NCBI GenBank assembly: GCA_933228675.1
Contig: OW121740.1
Span: 7,009,442-7,073,441, forward strand
DNA length: 64,000 nt
DNA from: Stomorhina lunata
Lineage: Eukaryota; Arthropoda; Insecta; Diptera; Rhiniidae
Direction: 5' to 3'
Shown here: one piece after another, positions 1 to 12,719 of the stretch
How positions within the stretch are numbered: the first letter of the stretch is position 1
How the letters are laid out: each line of letters begins with the position of its first letter
Translations under genes and position numbers: made by a program
Notes under the pieces: generated by a model
Database searches by the model: none
Seen by the model: the letters and a program-made list of their open reading frames with translations, nothing else
Told to the model about the DNA's origin: nothing

Positions 1-1740
1 TTTTACATATTATAAATAACACAAACGAGAATTTCTTACATTAATTCATTATATAAATTTCTAAATAAAAAATTAGTAAATAAACACATTAACAATACAA
101 CAAACTCGTGTAAAATAGAATAGTAAAAGCGTTCACTCGTACATCGGACGAGTCCAACGGTTACGGCGGACTGACTATACAAATGCATGACCCATTGACT
201 GTTACTTTTACGTAGATGAGAATTGTTACGTATTTTGTCGCTAGTTTTTACACTAATTTTTTATTACAATAAAATAAAATTATAAGAAAAAAATACTAGA
301 TCCTTCCCTTTCCGCTTTTAAAAAATGTCTCGACTTCGTTTCTCTCTACTAAATCTAGACATATTTTGCAAACAAAGAAATTCTAGAGAATTTGACTTGA
401 AACTGTAAGAAATATAATGACATGTTTAATATTTATAATATAAGTATCTATTAAATAATTTTTTTGTTTTTAAAGAATTTCAAAAGAGAAATAATAACAA
501 ATTTTGAAGATTGTTTATACAAAACAGAGAAAGCTTTTGTAATTTAGCAAAATTGTTGTGAAATTATTTGCACTTTTGTTTTGATTACTTGTTTTATTTG
601 CTATTATTATTTTGTTGTGAAAATAAAAAAAAAGTAATTAAATATTTATATTTTTGTGGAAAATGTTTTGTAAACAATTTATTTAAGATTAACTTTAACT
701 GGAATTTTTCAAAAAAAATATTTTGTTAAAGGAAATATTTTGTAATAGACCTGTGATTCCCACATTACAAAAATAATAGAATTTTTACATCATTTCAAAA
801 TATTGACTTTCATGAATTTCCCAGACTAACTGAGGATTAATAATAATACAAATTTTTCTTTATATTATTTGGTGAACTATTGGGAATCTCATGTTATTTT
901 TAGAAAAATTTTAAAGCAACTTTTGCAAGAGTTATGTACAAAAGTTCAAATTAAGTTCAGAATCATCAGGTTCAGAATGTTGTAAAATGTTTAAATATTG
1001 ACTTTCTTGAATTTTCCTGTTTTTTTTTTTAAATTATACGGTGTTTTTTTTTAAATTATACGGTGAACTATTAAGAATCTTAAGGTATTTTTGGAAAAAT
1101 TTTAAAGTGACCTTTGCAAGAGTTATACAAAAAAGTCCAAGGTTTAAAATGGTATAAAAAATTCAAGTTTTGTTTTTATAAAATTTATCAATCAACTTCT
1201 TAAACGATTTAAAAATTGTTATCAAAGTATAGGTCTCAAAAACAATTTGAAATTTGTCAACGAAATTTGTCTGGTACTGGGACCATTGCTTTTGAAATTG
1301 GCTTAAACCCATGGTTTATTTTTCTAAACAAATTAAACATTTTATTCTCAATTTTTTCAATCAATTTGATTTAATTAAAGTCCATTTAAAATGTTCTTTA
1401 ATTTTAAACAAAATTTCATGCTGCTTCTCAATTATAACAAATTTAAAGACAAGAAAATAACAATTTGTTAAGTGCACGTGCACTTGAACGTAAGTGTATT
1501 TACTTATCATTAAATATAATCGTCATACCGACAAATGTTAAAAAAGTAACATCAAACAAAAACCATAAAACAGAGGGAAAATCGAAAAATTCTACGAAAA
1601 TATAATAATAAAAATATAAATAAATTTGTAATAATAATAAAAGCCAAAGAAAATGCTTTTAATAAAAACAAAAATTTTCTATAAATTAAACAAAATGTTA
1701 TTAAATATCTATTTAAAGTACAAGCAATACAGACAAACGA
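1..1740. other. AT-rich non-coding stretch
   Basis: No reading frame with protein character and no RNA gene is visible. The DNA is mostly A/T. A slightly GC-richer patch lies near 120-200, and a 16-bp perfect palindrome with a CACGTG core lies at 1470-1485. It could be intergenic DNA or a 5' intron of the gene at 23 kb; the sequence alone does not decide. Confidence 0.5.
1470..1485. promoter_or_regulatory. Perfect palindrome with E-box core
   Basis: AAGTGCACGTGCACTT is its own reverse complement and centres on CACGTG, the canonical E-box bound by Myc/Max and other bHLH factors. It stands alone in AT-rich DNA. Function is inference only; a chance palindrome is possible. Confidence 0.3.
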
Positions 1741-1804
1741 TATTGGTGTAGGGTATAAGAGGCTGTTCACATATTACGTGACGCTATTTCCAGAGATTTT
1801 TAGT

Positions 1805-3325
1805 TAACTTTTCTATAGAAAAGTCTTCCTATCATTCAACTTTTTTAACTTTTCCACAGAAAAGTCTTCCAATTGTCAACTTTTCTATAGAAAAGTCTTC
1901 CAACTGTCAACTTCTCTATAGAAAAGTCTTCGTATCATTCTACTTTTCTATAGAAAAGTTTTCCTATCATTCAACTTTTTTAACTTTTCTATAGAAAAGT
2001 CTTCCAATCATCAACTTTTTTATAAAAAAAGTCTTCATATCATTCAACTTTTTTAACTTTTCTGTAGAAAAGTCTTCCAATTGTCAACTTTTCTGTAGAA
2101 AAGTCTTCCAATTGTCAACTTTTCTGTAGAAAAGTCTTCCAATTGTCAACTTTTCTATAGAAAAGTCTTCCAATTGTCAACTTTTCTATAGAAAAGTCTT
2201 CCAATTGTCAACTTTTCTATAGAAAAGTCTTCCAATTGTCAAATTTTCTATAGAAAAGTCTTCCAATTGTCAACTTTTCTATAGAAAAGTCTTCCAATTG
2301 TCAACTTTTCTATAGAAAAGTCTTCCAATTGTCAACTTTTCTATAGAAAAGTCTTCCAATTGTCAACTTTTCTATAGAAAAGTCTTCCAATTGTCAACTT
2401 TTCTGTAGAAAAGTCTTCCAATTGTCAACTTTTCTATAGAAAAGTCTTCCAATTGTCAACTTTTCTATAGAAAAGTCTTCCAATTGTCAACTTTTCTATA
2501 GAAAAGTCTTCCAATTGTCAACTTTTCTATAGAAAACTCTTCCAATTGTCAACTTTTCTATAGAAAAGTCTTCCAATTGTCAACTTTTCTATAGAAAAGT
2601 CTTCCAATTGTCAACTTTTCTATAGAAAAGTCTGCCAATTGTCAACTTTTCTATAGAAAAGTCTGCCAACTGTCAACTTTTCTATAGAAAACTCTTCCAA
2701 TTGTCAACTTTTCTATAGAAAATTCTTCCAATCGTCAACTTTTCTATAGAAAAGTCTTCCAATCGTCAACTTTTCTATAGAAAAGTCTTCCAATCGTCAA
2801 CTTTTCTATAGAAAAGTCTTCCAATCGTCAACTTTTCTATAGAAAAGTCTTGCAATTGTCAACTTTTCTACAGAAAAGTCTTCCAATCGTCAAATTTTCT
2901 ATAGAAAAGTCTGCCAATTGTCAAATTTTCTATAGAAAATTCTTCCAATTGTCAACTTTTCTATAGAAAAGTCTTCCAATTGTCAAATTTTCTATAGAAA
3001 AGTCTTCCAATTGTCAACTTTTCTGTAGAAAAGTCCTCCAATTGTCAACTTTTCTATACAAAAGTCTTCCAATTGTCAACTTTTCTATACAAAAGTCTTC
3101 CAATTTATCAACTTTTTATAGAAAATTCTTCCAACCCTCAACTTTTCTATAGAAAACTTTTCCAATCGTTAACTTTTCTGTAGAAAAGTCTCCCAATCAT
3201 CAACTTTTCTAAAAAAAAGTCTTCCAATTGTCAACTTTTCTACAGAAAAGTCTTCCAATCTTTAACTTTTCTATAGAAAAGTCTCCCTATATTCAAATTT
3301 ATATAGTAAAGTCTTTCTAGCGTCA
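1805..3325. repeat. 31-bp minisatellite with palindromic core
   Basis: About 48 tandem copies of a 31-bp unit. Each unit carries the perfect 18-bp palindrome ACTTTTCTATAGAAAAGT followed by a spacer, CTTCCAATTGTCA in most copies. The central copies are nearly identical and the edge copies are degraded, as expected of an array renewed by unequal exchange. The array is flanked on both sides by GTGTAGGGTAT (about 1745 and 3364). Confidence 0.95.
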
Positions 3326-3363
3326 AGTCCACTAACGAAATCAGTAAAATTTTAATAATTCTG

Positions 3364-3424
3364 TAGTGTAGGGTATTATATCATCATATGTTAACGTATC
3401 TAATATCTGCTTTCTTACTTGTTT
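3364..3424 (+). mobile_element. Terminal fragment of a dispersed element family
   Basis: GTGTAGGGTAT followed about 45 bp later by CTTTCTTACTTGTTTTT resembles the end of the dispersed element at 6762-7575, which has GTGAAGGGTAT then CTTTCTTACTTGTTT. This suggests that the adjacent minisatellite grew next to or inside a decayed copy of that element. Confidence 0.45.
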
Positions 3425-4539
3425 TTATTTATTTATTATTTTATTATTATGTATTTAAATACAGTATTTTATAGTAAGTATGTATAACAACAATCTATTA
3501 TTATTATTTTTTGTTGTTGTTAAATTCTTCTGCTTCCTGCCTCTTACTCTTGGCTTTTTGGTGAAATCATAAGAATAAAAATAATAACAACAAAATTGCC
3601 AACAATCGAATCATCAGCGCAAGAACAAGACAAATAAGAAAAATGTAAACAAAATAATAACAAAAATTGTGTGCTATCATCGAAAATATTTTGAAAAGCT
3701 TGCAAAAAAGCTTTTTCTCCATTTAAATTTCTTATACCTACGAAAAAGAAACATTCGACTTTTCGCTAAAGTTCTCTCTTGCACTCTCTATTATTGTTTG
3801 TAGTTGTTTACAAACAAAAAATATTTCTTGAGATGATGCCAGATTTTTTAGATTAATTTATTGTTTATAGAATGTTAATACAGTTCTCGAGTATGAATCC
3901 ATTGTCATGGAACAAAGAAATGCGCTAAATGTTAAAATGTTAATACTTTCTGTAAAAACTATATACGAAATCTTATCTACTTATCGATATGACGACAAGA
4001 TACTCACTCTTTAAAAACTGTGTTCTTTAATTTAACAGTTTTGGAATTGTCTGCAATCTACCAAAAATTTTTTGTATCTCAATGTTAACACTACAAAATG
4101 TTGCCATTGGGTGAAGCTATAGCCAATAAAATTATCTTATATCTCTGTACCATTTCCTCGTTTTCCTTCGATCTGTTTACCTCTAACTAATTTTACTTAT
4201 ATTTCCATAAGTTATCCAATCACCAAAAAGTAATCAACATAAATACAATTGATGGTCAATAAGAATCATATGTATCCTGGCTACTTTTATAGCGTGTTCC
4301 TTCAAATTATGAGTTTTCGATAAATGTTCCTCCAAATTCTGAGTTTTTATGAGTTTTCGATAATGAAAATAATGTATTTTTCAATTTTCATAATGCGAAC
4401 TGATGATTCACAAATTGAGATCCGACAGTTCCGATTAAGACTTCAGACCATAAATGTATGGGCTCTAGAAGAAAAAATGGTATTTCGTTAAAAAAAAACG
4501 GTTTTCAGGGACGAGATCTCTAATGTCTTAGAAAACATG
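3425..4539. other. Non-coding stretch, nothing identified
   Basis: AT-rich DNA with simple ATT/AAC runs and no frame with protein character. No tRNA, snRNA or terminal inverted repeats were found. Confidence 0.4.
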
Positions 4540-5960
4540 CCATTGAAGTAGCATTAGAACAGTGTGATACACCCTACATTGCGACGATGCTCTAGTGAGT
4601 CAATGGAGCTGGATACCCTACTGTCACCGATGAGCACCTTCGCTCTTTCCTGTACTCGGTCGTGAAGCTCCACAATAGACTTTAAGAGATGTATTCCATT
4701 TACAATCGTAGTAAGTTGTATAAATAGTAAGGAGATCACATGGATTAAAATATTTTTTACATCGCTTTCAAAAATCGAGGCACTTAAATGCTTCTTTCGA
4801 CACAAAATGTGTTTGTTCCATCTAACATCACACTGGATTCTCATGCCCAGAATATTAAGAGCTTCTGATACTTATATTAGCCGTCAAAACAGATGAAACA
4901 ACATGATCGCACGTAGGCTTGTGTGTTAACAAACAATATTGAATCTTCTGAACATTATAATCGGAGATTATTTTATGTTCCCAATTTAACGTTCATTTAT
5001 ATGTTGCCTCATAGCCATAATCCTCAGAAGGCTTTGCGTATAATTGACTGAATATGAATGGAAAATGTTGATGTCATCTGCAAAAGAGTAGATAGGATTG
5101 AAAGTTTGACGGAGAAGAGTCGGAGAAGGAACGAAGCCTTGCGGTACCCCTGAATTAATCACCTGAATATCATATCCCGTGGAAATCGTGTTCCTAAAAC
5201 TTTACACTGTTAAACATATAAGAAAGAGTTTTGGGAACACGATTCCCATGGGAGATTACTTTCGCGATAGGGGTGAATGTACTCAACGCTTATAGCGCCA
5301 TCCCTGTGGAAGCTCGATATAAATCGAGAGAAGTGATTACCAAAAGCAATAAGTTTTGATAGGAGTGCACCATGACAAACTCTTAGTAATATCTAAAGTT
5401 ATCTACTTTCGCCAGAATGTTGTATTGAATAAAACCATTTTTCCGATAGGAAGACCAGCAAGTCTCCCGTAAAGTGCCCCCTACGAAATTCTTACTGACA
5501 GTCGCTTAGTAAGTTGTTTGATTTCAGATAATTAACAAGATGATAGTCTACCATATTCTCCATAACTTTGGAGATTTCAGAACAAATTGCAGTTTTTAGC
5601 CTCTAACTTTTTGGGGATTGACGTTACATTATCAACCTTTCAACAAAACCATGGTATAAAGTCTTGTAAAGGTTGGCTAATGGACGAGCTAATGTCGAAG
5701 AGCACTGCTTTAAGACTAATGTCATCTGGTCCAGGAGACTTATTTATCTTGAGGTCTGCTGCCATTAATTATCTGGATCCTCTTATGTGGATGCCGGGCT
5801 ACAGGGACATACAAAAATACTGTAAAGCTGATGTTTTAGCAAATAGTGGCTCAAGCCTTAAAATTCCAGTTGAGCAAAAATATGTCAACATGCCACATGT
5901 ATTCTCATACTTCTTGAAATATAACAAGACAATGCCTGGTTAAAAGCATCCTTTTGGATT
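4540..5960 (-). pseudogene. Decayed non-LTR retrotransposon reverse transcriptase
   Basis: Reading the - strand in broken frames gives, in the right order, a KSPGPDD block (near 5721-5742), VPQG (near 5136-5147), the catalytic FADD box (near 5072-5083) and a C-terminal segment ending [13 protein letters not shown] (4845-4560). The tail closely resembles the better preserved copy at 26230-27062, so both belong to one LINE family of Jockey/LOA-like type. Stops, frameshifts and a 65-bp hairpin insertion make it non-functional. A + strand frame at 5587-5943 is only its antisense shadow. Confidence 0.85.
5180..5248. repeat. Small hairpin repeat
   Basis: AATCGTGTTCCTAAAACTTT on the left is complementary, with few mismatches, to AGAGTTTTGGGAACACGATT on the right, with a loop of about 20 bp. 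It lies between the VPQG block and upstream RT sequence and may be a tiny MITE. Confidence 0.55.
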
Positions 5961-6345
5961 GAAGGTAGACTTTTGCATAAGCAATGGGGAAGAGAAAAGG
6001 CAGATGTCCTGGGCTCGTTTACTTCAGGAAATAGGTGATCTAATTGACATAGATATAAGTCGACTTTTAAGCTTTAAGCGACTTTTAAGCTTTTAAGGCG
6101 ATCCGTATGACTCAAAATGAATTTGTCAACTTCAGTGAATGTAACGGATTTTTTAGTCTAAGTATGTTTAATTACTGAACTGCTACACCTACCTAACCTT
6201 AACTATTACACAGCACAACAAAATAAAAAAAATTCATGTGCTCTTAAAACCACTATACAATTTTGATGTATCATGACTACCTTTGTACAAAAATGGTAAA
6301 ATTTTTAAATTCTATGGCAAGATTTTTAAATTTTTTTTTTTTTTT

Positions 6346-6471
6346 GTCGGATTATTGTGAGATTCGACATGCACCCCAGATATGGGACCTATGCGCTACG
6401 TGTTAACGTTGTCCAATTCGACTAAAATTTTGTAGGTGGAAGTTTCTCACCAAATCTCACAATAATCCGAC
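6346..6471. repeat. Hairpin repeat inside the 1.6-kb element
   Basis: GTCGGATTATTGTGAGATT and its reverse complement AATCTCACAATAATCCGAC bound a 126-bp segment. The right copy continues into ATGCACCCC, which also appears just inside the left arm. Confidence 0.75.
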
Positions 6472-6761
6472 ATGCACCCCTTGAAATTGGAAAATTTATT
6501 TTTTTTCATACATTTGAAAACCCGCTATAATGCGTATATCAAGCAAAAAACTAAAATTTTGTGAAAATGAGCGAATTCACTAAATTGTGAATAAATTCGA
6601 AAAAATCAATCGATTTTTATGGTCGATATCTCATTTTGTTGCTATTATATGTCGCTATGCGATAAAATAATAAATTTTTTGCCGTTTTCGATTTTTCATG
6701 ATTTTTTTAAAACGAAAATTTTCGCCATTTTTACATAAAAAATATATTTTTTTCTTAAGTT

Positions 6762-7575
6762 TTTATACCCTTCACCACCATAGGTGGAAAGGGTATTATA
6801 AGTTTGTGCTGATGTTTGTAACGCATAGAAATATTTGTCTTAGACCCACCTTTTAGTATACCAATAGGCTTAGAATCACTTTCTGAGTCGATTTAGCGAT
6901 GTCCGTCCGTCCGTCCGTCCGTCTGGCTGGCTGGCTGGCTGGACCCCCATGTAAACCTTGTAATCAAACTACAGGTCGCAATTCTAAAGATAATTTGATG
7001 AAATTTGGCATAGATAATTTTTTTGACAATGGGACCATGGCTATTGAAATTGGTCAAAATCGGTCCATTATTTATGGTACCTCCCATAGGTCCCACTTCC
7101 CGGAATTGATATATTGGCCACAAATATCAATATTTTTTCATGAAATTTAAAACAGATACTGCTTATGTAAACTTAAATCACTGTATCAAATTTCGTTGAA
7201 ATCGGTCCACATTTCACCATAGCTCCCATACAAACTCTTCTTTAAAAACGCACGAAATGAGACAAAAAATCACTAAAACGCTCGTAAATCTAAAGATAAT
7301 GAAAATTTTGAGTTTATTTTTCGCATACATAATTTTTGTAACAACTGAAGTCAACTTGCCAAATTTCGAGATAATCGGTCCACATTTGACTCTAGCTCTC
7401 AGATAAGTGCAAATGACGGAAACAGGTTGAATATATAAGTTTTGAGAAAATGTTTGTATGATGGCAAAATTTAGCAAATATTTGTCTTTATACAGGAAAA
7501 ATAACACCTTTGACCTTAGTGGTGAAGGGTATCGTATGGTCGGCTTGACCGACTATAGCGCTTTCTTACTTGTTT
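6762..7575 (+). mobile_element. Dispersed ~0.8-kb repeat family, full-length-like copy
   Basis: It starts with TATACCCTTCACCACCATAG and ends with GACTATAGCGCTTTCTTACT. In the middle are tandem CCGT and GGCT tetranucleotides (6900-6945). Related copies lie at 27750-28110 (partial), 44345-45125 (reverse orientation), 55270-55445 (fragment) and 62459-63715. No coding capacity is evident. The family is recurrent here, but I cannot assign it to a class. Confidence 0.75.
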
Positions 7576-7829
7576 ATTATAACTCCGATACTATTGATCC
7601 GATTGAAACGCGATATATAGACGAATTAAAGGCTATGTAAATCTTAATTTTTCTGATTTTATTTTATTAATATCGGACTAGTAGTTTTTGAGTTATCATT
7701 AATTATTTGAAAAAACGTCTAAAAAAAATTAAAAAAAAATCTTGCCATAGAATTTAAAAATTTTACCATTTTTGTACTAAGGTAGCCATGATACATCAAA
7801 TGTATATAGTGGTTACTCGAGCACATTTT

Positions 7830-9000
7830 TGCTGTTGACCTGTGTTACCACTCAGTTCTATATATTGGGGATATCTTCAGTTTTCGTGTAAAGTATAATA
7901 TGGCAGCTCTTGTCTTACTCATGCTTACTCTGTCTCCCTCTTTCTTTCCACATCTATCCCTGCTATTAATTACTTCCAAAAGTAAATAGGAATCATGTGT
8001 TTTTCATTATAAAATCTTATACATAGTATACATTTGTTATTATTGTGTGAATTTTAAGTGAAATCTTGCTAAATTTTGGTGTATATCTTTAAGAAAAAAA
8101 TTTTCATATAAAAACCAGAACCACCAAAAGCTTATCTTCTTTTTCTATACATTCACTTTTTTCAACAACAAAACAATCTTCCTCTTTTCTGGTATAATTT
8201 ATTTGTTTATCAGGCAGGAAAAAGTTTCTAATAAAAGCTATCATTCTTTGATTTGTTTCTCACACTTTTTTCTCTCTGCACAAACTTTTACAAACCATTA
8301 GCTTTTACTACACTTAAAAGTATGTACAAAAGAATGTGTGTGTGTATGTACTACTACCAAGTACAACAACCATGAAAAGCCAAATATAAAAATTAAAACA
8401 AAAACTATGATAAATTTTAAAATAAAAACACACACTCAGAGAAAAATATAAACAGTTTTGACCTTGAGTTTGGTTAATAACTGTGTAATATACATGTGTG
8501 TAAATAAGTATGTAGAATATGTATATACCGTGTATACAAACGTGTAAATACACTCTCATGTGCAAGTAAATGTACAATAGAACAAATAAAAACACATATT
8601 TCATTTTTTCTGTTAATACATATTTACACGTTTTCTTGTTATTATTTTGCACGATAAATGAATTGAATAAAAAAAAAATATGAAAAACATGTGTATGACT
8701 AAAGAATTGAGTATCTCAAAACATTTCTCAGAATAAATACAAAATTTCTACTCGTATATTTTTGTTTTGAAATTGTTTTGGCTTGAATAACTTCAGTTTT
8801 TGTTTGTTTTTTTTTCGTGGCTCTTAACAAATGTATATTAATTGGTTTGCTTAGTGAGGTGCAAAGTATAGATTGCCAATACGGAGTACAGGGTGATATG
8901 AAATTTTTGAAACAAATTTCAGTAATGTTCCATTACTATGAAAAAAGTACATTCGAAAAGTTTTCTTACTTGCAATCTTCTTTTTTCCTATTTTCAAAGA
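7830..9000. other. Non-coding stretch
   Basis: No gene recognised. The stretch is AT-rich with short TGTA/TGTG-rich patches (8330-8540). Frames here have low-complexity, biased composition without homology I recognise. Confidence 0.4.
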
Positions 9001-9004
9001 AATT

Positions 9005-11465
9005 CTAAACTTAACGAAAACTTTTTAGTTCAATGAAAACTATTTAAAAAAAGATTTGAGAGGTTACGTTGAAAAATTTAAAGTTTCGTCAAATATTTTC
9101 AGCGTAACAAAGTAATATCTATTTATTTGATTAATTTTTAGGACTTAACGAAACAAAATTTTTCTGAATTAATAAAATTTCAAAATAAAATTTTCGTTAA
9201 AAATTTGTAAATTTTATTTATTACTAATCAGAAGCAATACAATTTATGATTTATTTTTGAAACTAAACTAAGAAATTTTTCAAAATTCATTGCATTAACC
9301 AAAAATTTTATTATAATCGATTAATTATGTAAATCTAAAATATGATTTAGAAAAACTTTAATACTTTCCTAATTTTTTGAAACTTAACGAAACTGTATTC
9401 TACAAACGAAAGTCAATCAATCAAATTTGATGGCTAATACGTGTGAGTCAAACAATTTACTTAAACATTTTAGACAAATTTTATATTTTTGTAAATTTTT
9501 AAAACTTAACGAAACTTTAATTTTTAAATAGAACAAAATTTTAAACGAATTCTTAAGCAATCTTGTTATGAGTTATAAAATTTCAATAAATCTACCAATT
9601 TTTTTAAATTTTTATTAAAGTTTCAAACTTAACGAAACTTTGTTTTTAAAACTAAACAAAGTTTTTTGCATTTTCTGGTTTTCTTCGGAAAATGCCATAA
9701 AAAGCAAATAATTTTTTTGGATTTCATAAATTTTTAAAAACTTAACGAAACTTTTTTTCTTTAACGAAAGAAGATAGAACTTCGATTTCCTCTTTGTTTT
9801 TTCTATTATTTAATATATTTTTAAAATCATTAAGATTTGTTTAACTTTTCGACATTTAAATAACTTAACGAAACTTTATTTTTGAAACTCAAGATATTTA
9901 ACCGAAATTGTTTTCGGAATCATGTTGTTAAAATGAACTACTATTCAAAGCTTTACAAATTAATACATTTTTAGGAATATTTTAAACTTAACGAAACTTT
10001 ATTTCTTTAACGAAAGCAAGTAACAATGAGATTTTGCTTTATTTGTGTTACTTAGTCAATAAACTTTGACATAATAAAGAATTTTAAAATTTTAGGCAAC
10101 TTTAATAAACTTAACGAAACTTTATTTCTGCAGAGAAATTACTAAGAACTCAATTTTTGATCTTTTTACTTTTTTCAGTTAATATATTCTTCGAATTGTA
10201 GATAATTTTTGCACTTTTGGCCATTTTAAAAACTTAACGAAAATTTTTTCTTCAAAAAAAATATTTACAATTTAGTTTCCGCCTTTTTTGTTTTCTGTAG
10301 TTAATTCTCATTTAAAATCATAAAGAATTTTCACACTTTAAGCTAAATAAAAACTTAACTAAACTTATTTTAGTTTTAGTAACTTAAACGTTTACTAATG
10401 TAAGTAATTAATTTAGTATTTATCTTTGAAATTATTAAGAATTTCGACATTTTTTTAATAGTTTTAATAACTTAACGAAACTTTTTTTGTAAAGAAAGAA
10501 CTTAGTACAAAATGTTTGGGGTATTTGTTTAATTTAGTAAATCTAAATTTCAAAATATAAATATTTGTCTCATTTTTAGCAATTTTTAAACTTAACGAAA
10601 CTTTATTTTCTTAGCGAAATTAGTAAAAACTCTTTTTTTATTCTAGTTGTTTTACTAAGTGAATCTTTATTCTGAATCATACAAAATTTTTAGATTTTTT
10701 GCTATTTGAAAAACTTAACGAAACTTTATTTTCTAAACGGAGTCTTTTAAAACAAATTTGTTTCCATGTTCATTTAACAGGGCAAAAGTACTAAATAAAA
10801 CTTTAAAATATTTTAAAATTTTTGGAATTCTTGAAACTTAACGAAATTTTATTTCTTGAACGAAATAAAAATAAAGCAAATTTTTTGCCCAATTTGTTTT
10901 ATTTAGTTAGTCTTTATTTAAAATTATCAAAATTTCTAATATTTTACCAATTTAAAAAACTTAACGAAACTCTATATTCTAATCTAAAAATATTTTAAAG
11001 ACATTTTTTTAACTTTCAAATTACTAGCGAATTCCTTTATATAAATCAATAAATTTTTTTGTAAATATACACATTTTGAAAACTTAACGAAACTATATTT
11101 CTTTAGCGAAAGTGTTTAATAATAAGACTTTGCTTTAATTAATTAACCATATTTTTAAACATAAAGAAATTTAAGGTTTTAAGCCTTTTGTAAAACTTAA
11201 CGAAACTTTTTCTTCTAGAATAAAAATATTTTAAAGCAACTTTCTCTGCAGTTGTTTTAATAGGAAAACTTTGAAAAAAAAATCAAAGAAAAATTTTTAA
11301 ATTTTTGGAATAGTTTAAATATAACGAAACTTTTATTTCTCATTTAAAGTCCATAGACTTTTGCTTCATCTCTATATTATTTTCTTAATTTAAAAAAATC
11401 CGTTAAATTTTAAAGAAATTTCACATTAAAAGGCATTTCAAAAACCTAACGAAACTCCAGTATTT
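9005..11465. repeat. 123-bp-period satellite with a conserved ACTTAACGAAAC box
   Basis: About 20 monomers each carry ACTTAACGAAACT. Box starts include 9009, 9143, 9382, 9504, 9627, 9740, 9863, 9986, 10109, 10232, 10353, 10470, 10590, 10713, 10836, 10959, 11082, 11195, 11319 and 11444; a decayed one fits near 9260. The commonest spacing is exactly 123 bp. Spacer sequences have diverged strongly, while the box is nearly invariant. Many monomers have a second, weaker TTTAACGAAAG soon after the box. Confidence 0.92.
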
Positions 11466-11469
11466 TCTG

Positions 11470-12000
11470 CGACCTGAATAACCAGAAATTTCGTTGATCT
11501 TTTTCGTTGTTATTTTACTTTTTCTTCTTTCGTATCATTTAAAAACGTTATGAAATTTCAAGTGTTTTTTTATTGTTATTAAAATTGTCTTGTTTTGAAT
11601 TTTTTGCTTTTTAATGTTTATTTTCGTCAAATTTTTATTTTAATTTTTTTGGAAGAAAAAATGTTAATAGTTTATAACCTGACCATATATTTATTAACAA
11701 CAAAAGATCAACAAATTTTTATAAACAAATTTCGGCAACAAAGCAAAATGTCGAATAGTTATCAACAAAAAAAGTGAAAGACGAAATTGAAGAATTATAA
11801 AAATAGCAAAAGAAAGAAATTAACAACACCGCAAATTATTTAAACAATAACAAAAAAATTAAACTATTTTTGAAGAAAAATATGTATTTACGTTTTGATA
11901 ACGAAGCGATTTAGTCTAAACGAATTTTTCTTTTGCTTCTTTGGAATCTTATTTAGAAAAGTTTTCGAAAACTTTCACATTCCTTTCAGAATTTTCTATT
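11470..12000. other. Non-coding stretch beside satellite
   Basis: AT-rich sequence without a recognised gene. A 60-codon frame at 11595-11777 has low-complexity composition and is not credible as a gene. Confidence 0.4.
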
Positions 12001-12004
12001 TTGA

Positions 12005-12590
12005 ACTTAACCTAGAATCGAACATAAAACTGAACTAGATCTCAACTAGAACTAAGAGTATAACTAACCTAAACCTACAACTGAACCTAGAACTAATACA
12101 GAACTCAAGCTTCTACTGAACTAGAAGTAAACTGGATCTCACTTGAACTGAGACTAGACTGAAGAACTTGGAATTAAACCTAGATCTGAACCCTGAACCG
12201 AATATGAAACGAAACCTAAAACTAACTAGATGTCTACTAGACCAATAAATGATCAATGACTGATTACAAATTAATCAAGAACTGATTAGAAACATATAAA
12301 GTACCCATCCAAAATTCCACAAAAACTTATTACGAACATAAGAAAACCTTATCTAGAATTGAACCTAGAACTGATTCTATAACTGAATGTAAAACTTAAC
12401 CTAGAACAAAATAAACGAAATGAACCTACAACTGAACTAGAAGTGAACAAAAACTCCACCAGAACTGAGACTAGAACAGATTCTGGAACTCAACCTAGAA
12501 CCAAACATGAAACTGAACTAGATCTCAACTAGAACTGAAAGTATAACTAAACTAAACCAAGAACTTAATTTAGAACTGAACTAATACCCT
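12005..12590. repeat. Degenerate CTAGAACTGAAC repeat, block 1
   Basis: The DNA is built from variants of AACTGAACCTAG, with substitutions and short indels. The same repeat continues at 12720-12960 and 16440-18200, and runs in the opposite orientation near 31850-32050 and more weakly near 20500-20650. Confidence 0.85.
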
Positions 12591-12596
12591 GTTTTG

Positions 12597-12715
12597 AAGT
12601 GAAGCGTATTCCAGGAAGGTCGTTCTGAATTGATCGAAACAAATAGTAGTCAGAAGGGGCAAGGTCTGGGCTATAAGACAGGTAAGCCCTATCTACTGTT
12701 GTCCTTATAGTTTTT
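12597..12715 (-). pseudogene. Mariner transposase fragment (C-terminal, duplicate)
   Basis: The - strand reads YSPDLAPSDYYLFRS, the conserved last catalytic-Asp region of mariner transposases. It repeats sequence found at 12965-13075 and 18350-18440, so a piece of the neighbouring mariner was duplicated or inserted separately. Confidence 0.85.
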
Positions 12716-12719
12716 CAAA

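Larger units (their letters stand above)
6236..7826. mobile_element. 1.6-kb element with ~95-bp terminal inverted repeats
   Basis: The first ~95 bases (from ATGTGCTC) are an imperfect inverted copy of the last ~95 (ending GAGCACAT). Shared internal blocks include CTATGGCAAGATTTTT and TACAAAAATGGTAAAATTTT. No transposase frame is present, so this is a non-autonomous fold-back or MITE-like element. A second dispersed element and a 126-bp hairpin lie within it. No clear target-site duplication was found. Confidence 0.8.

Noticed and set aside
1805..3325. CRISPR-like appearance of a regular repeat array
   Set aside because: The spacers are repeats too, the unit is 31 bp in total, and the genome is that of an animal; it is a minisatellite.
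5587..5943. 118-codon + strand frame
   Set aside because: It is antisense to a recognisable LINE RT segment (KSPGPDD block on the - strand).
6893..7640. Several 60-97-codon frames within the dispersed element
   Set aside because: They are not conserved among the copies at 44.3, 55.3 and 62.5 kb and include the microsatellite tract.
8314..8652. 112-codon - strand frame
   Set aside because: It is rich in Tyr/Ile/His from TGTA/TATA repeats, without homologous features, promoter or splice context.
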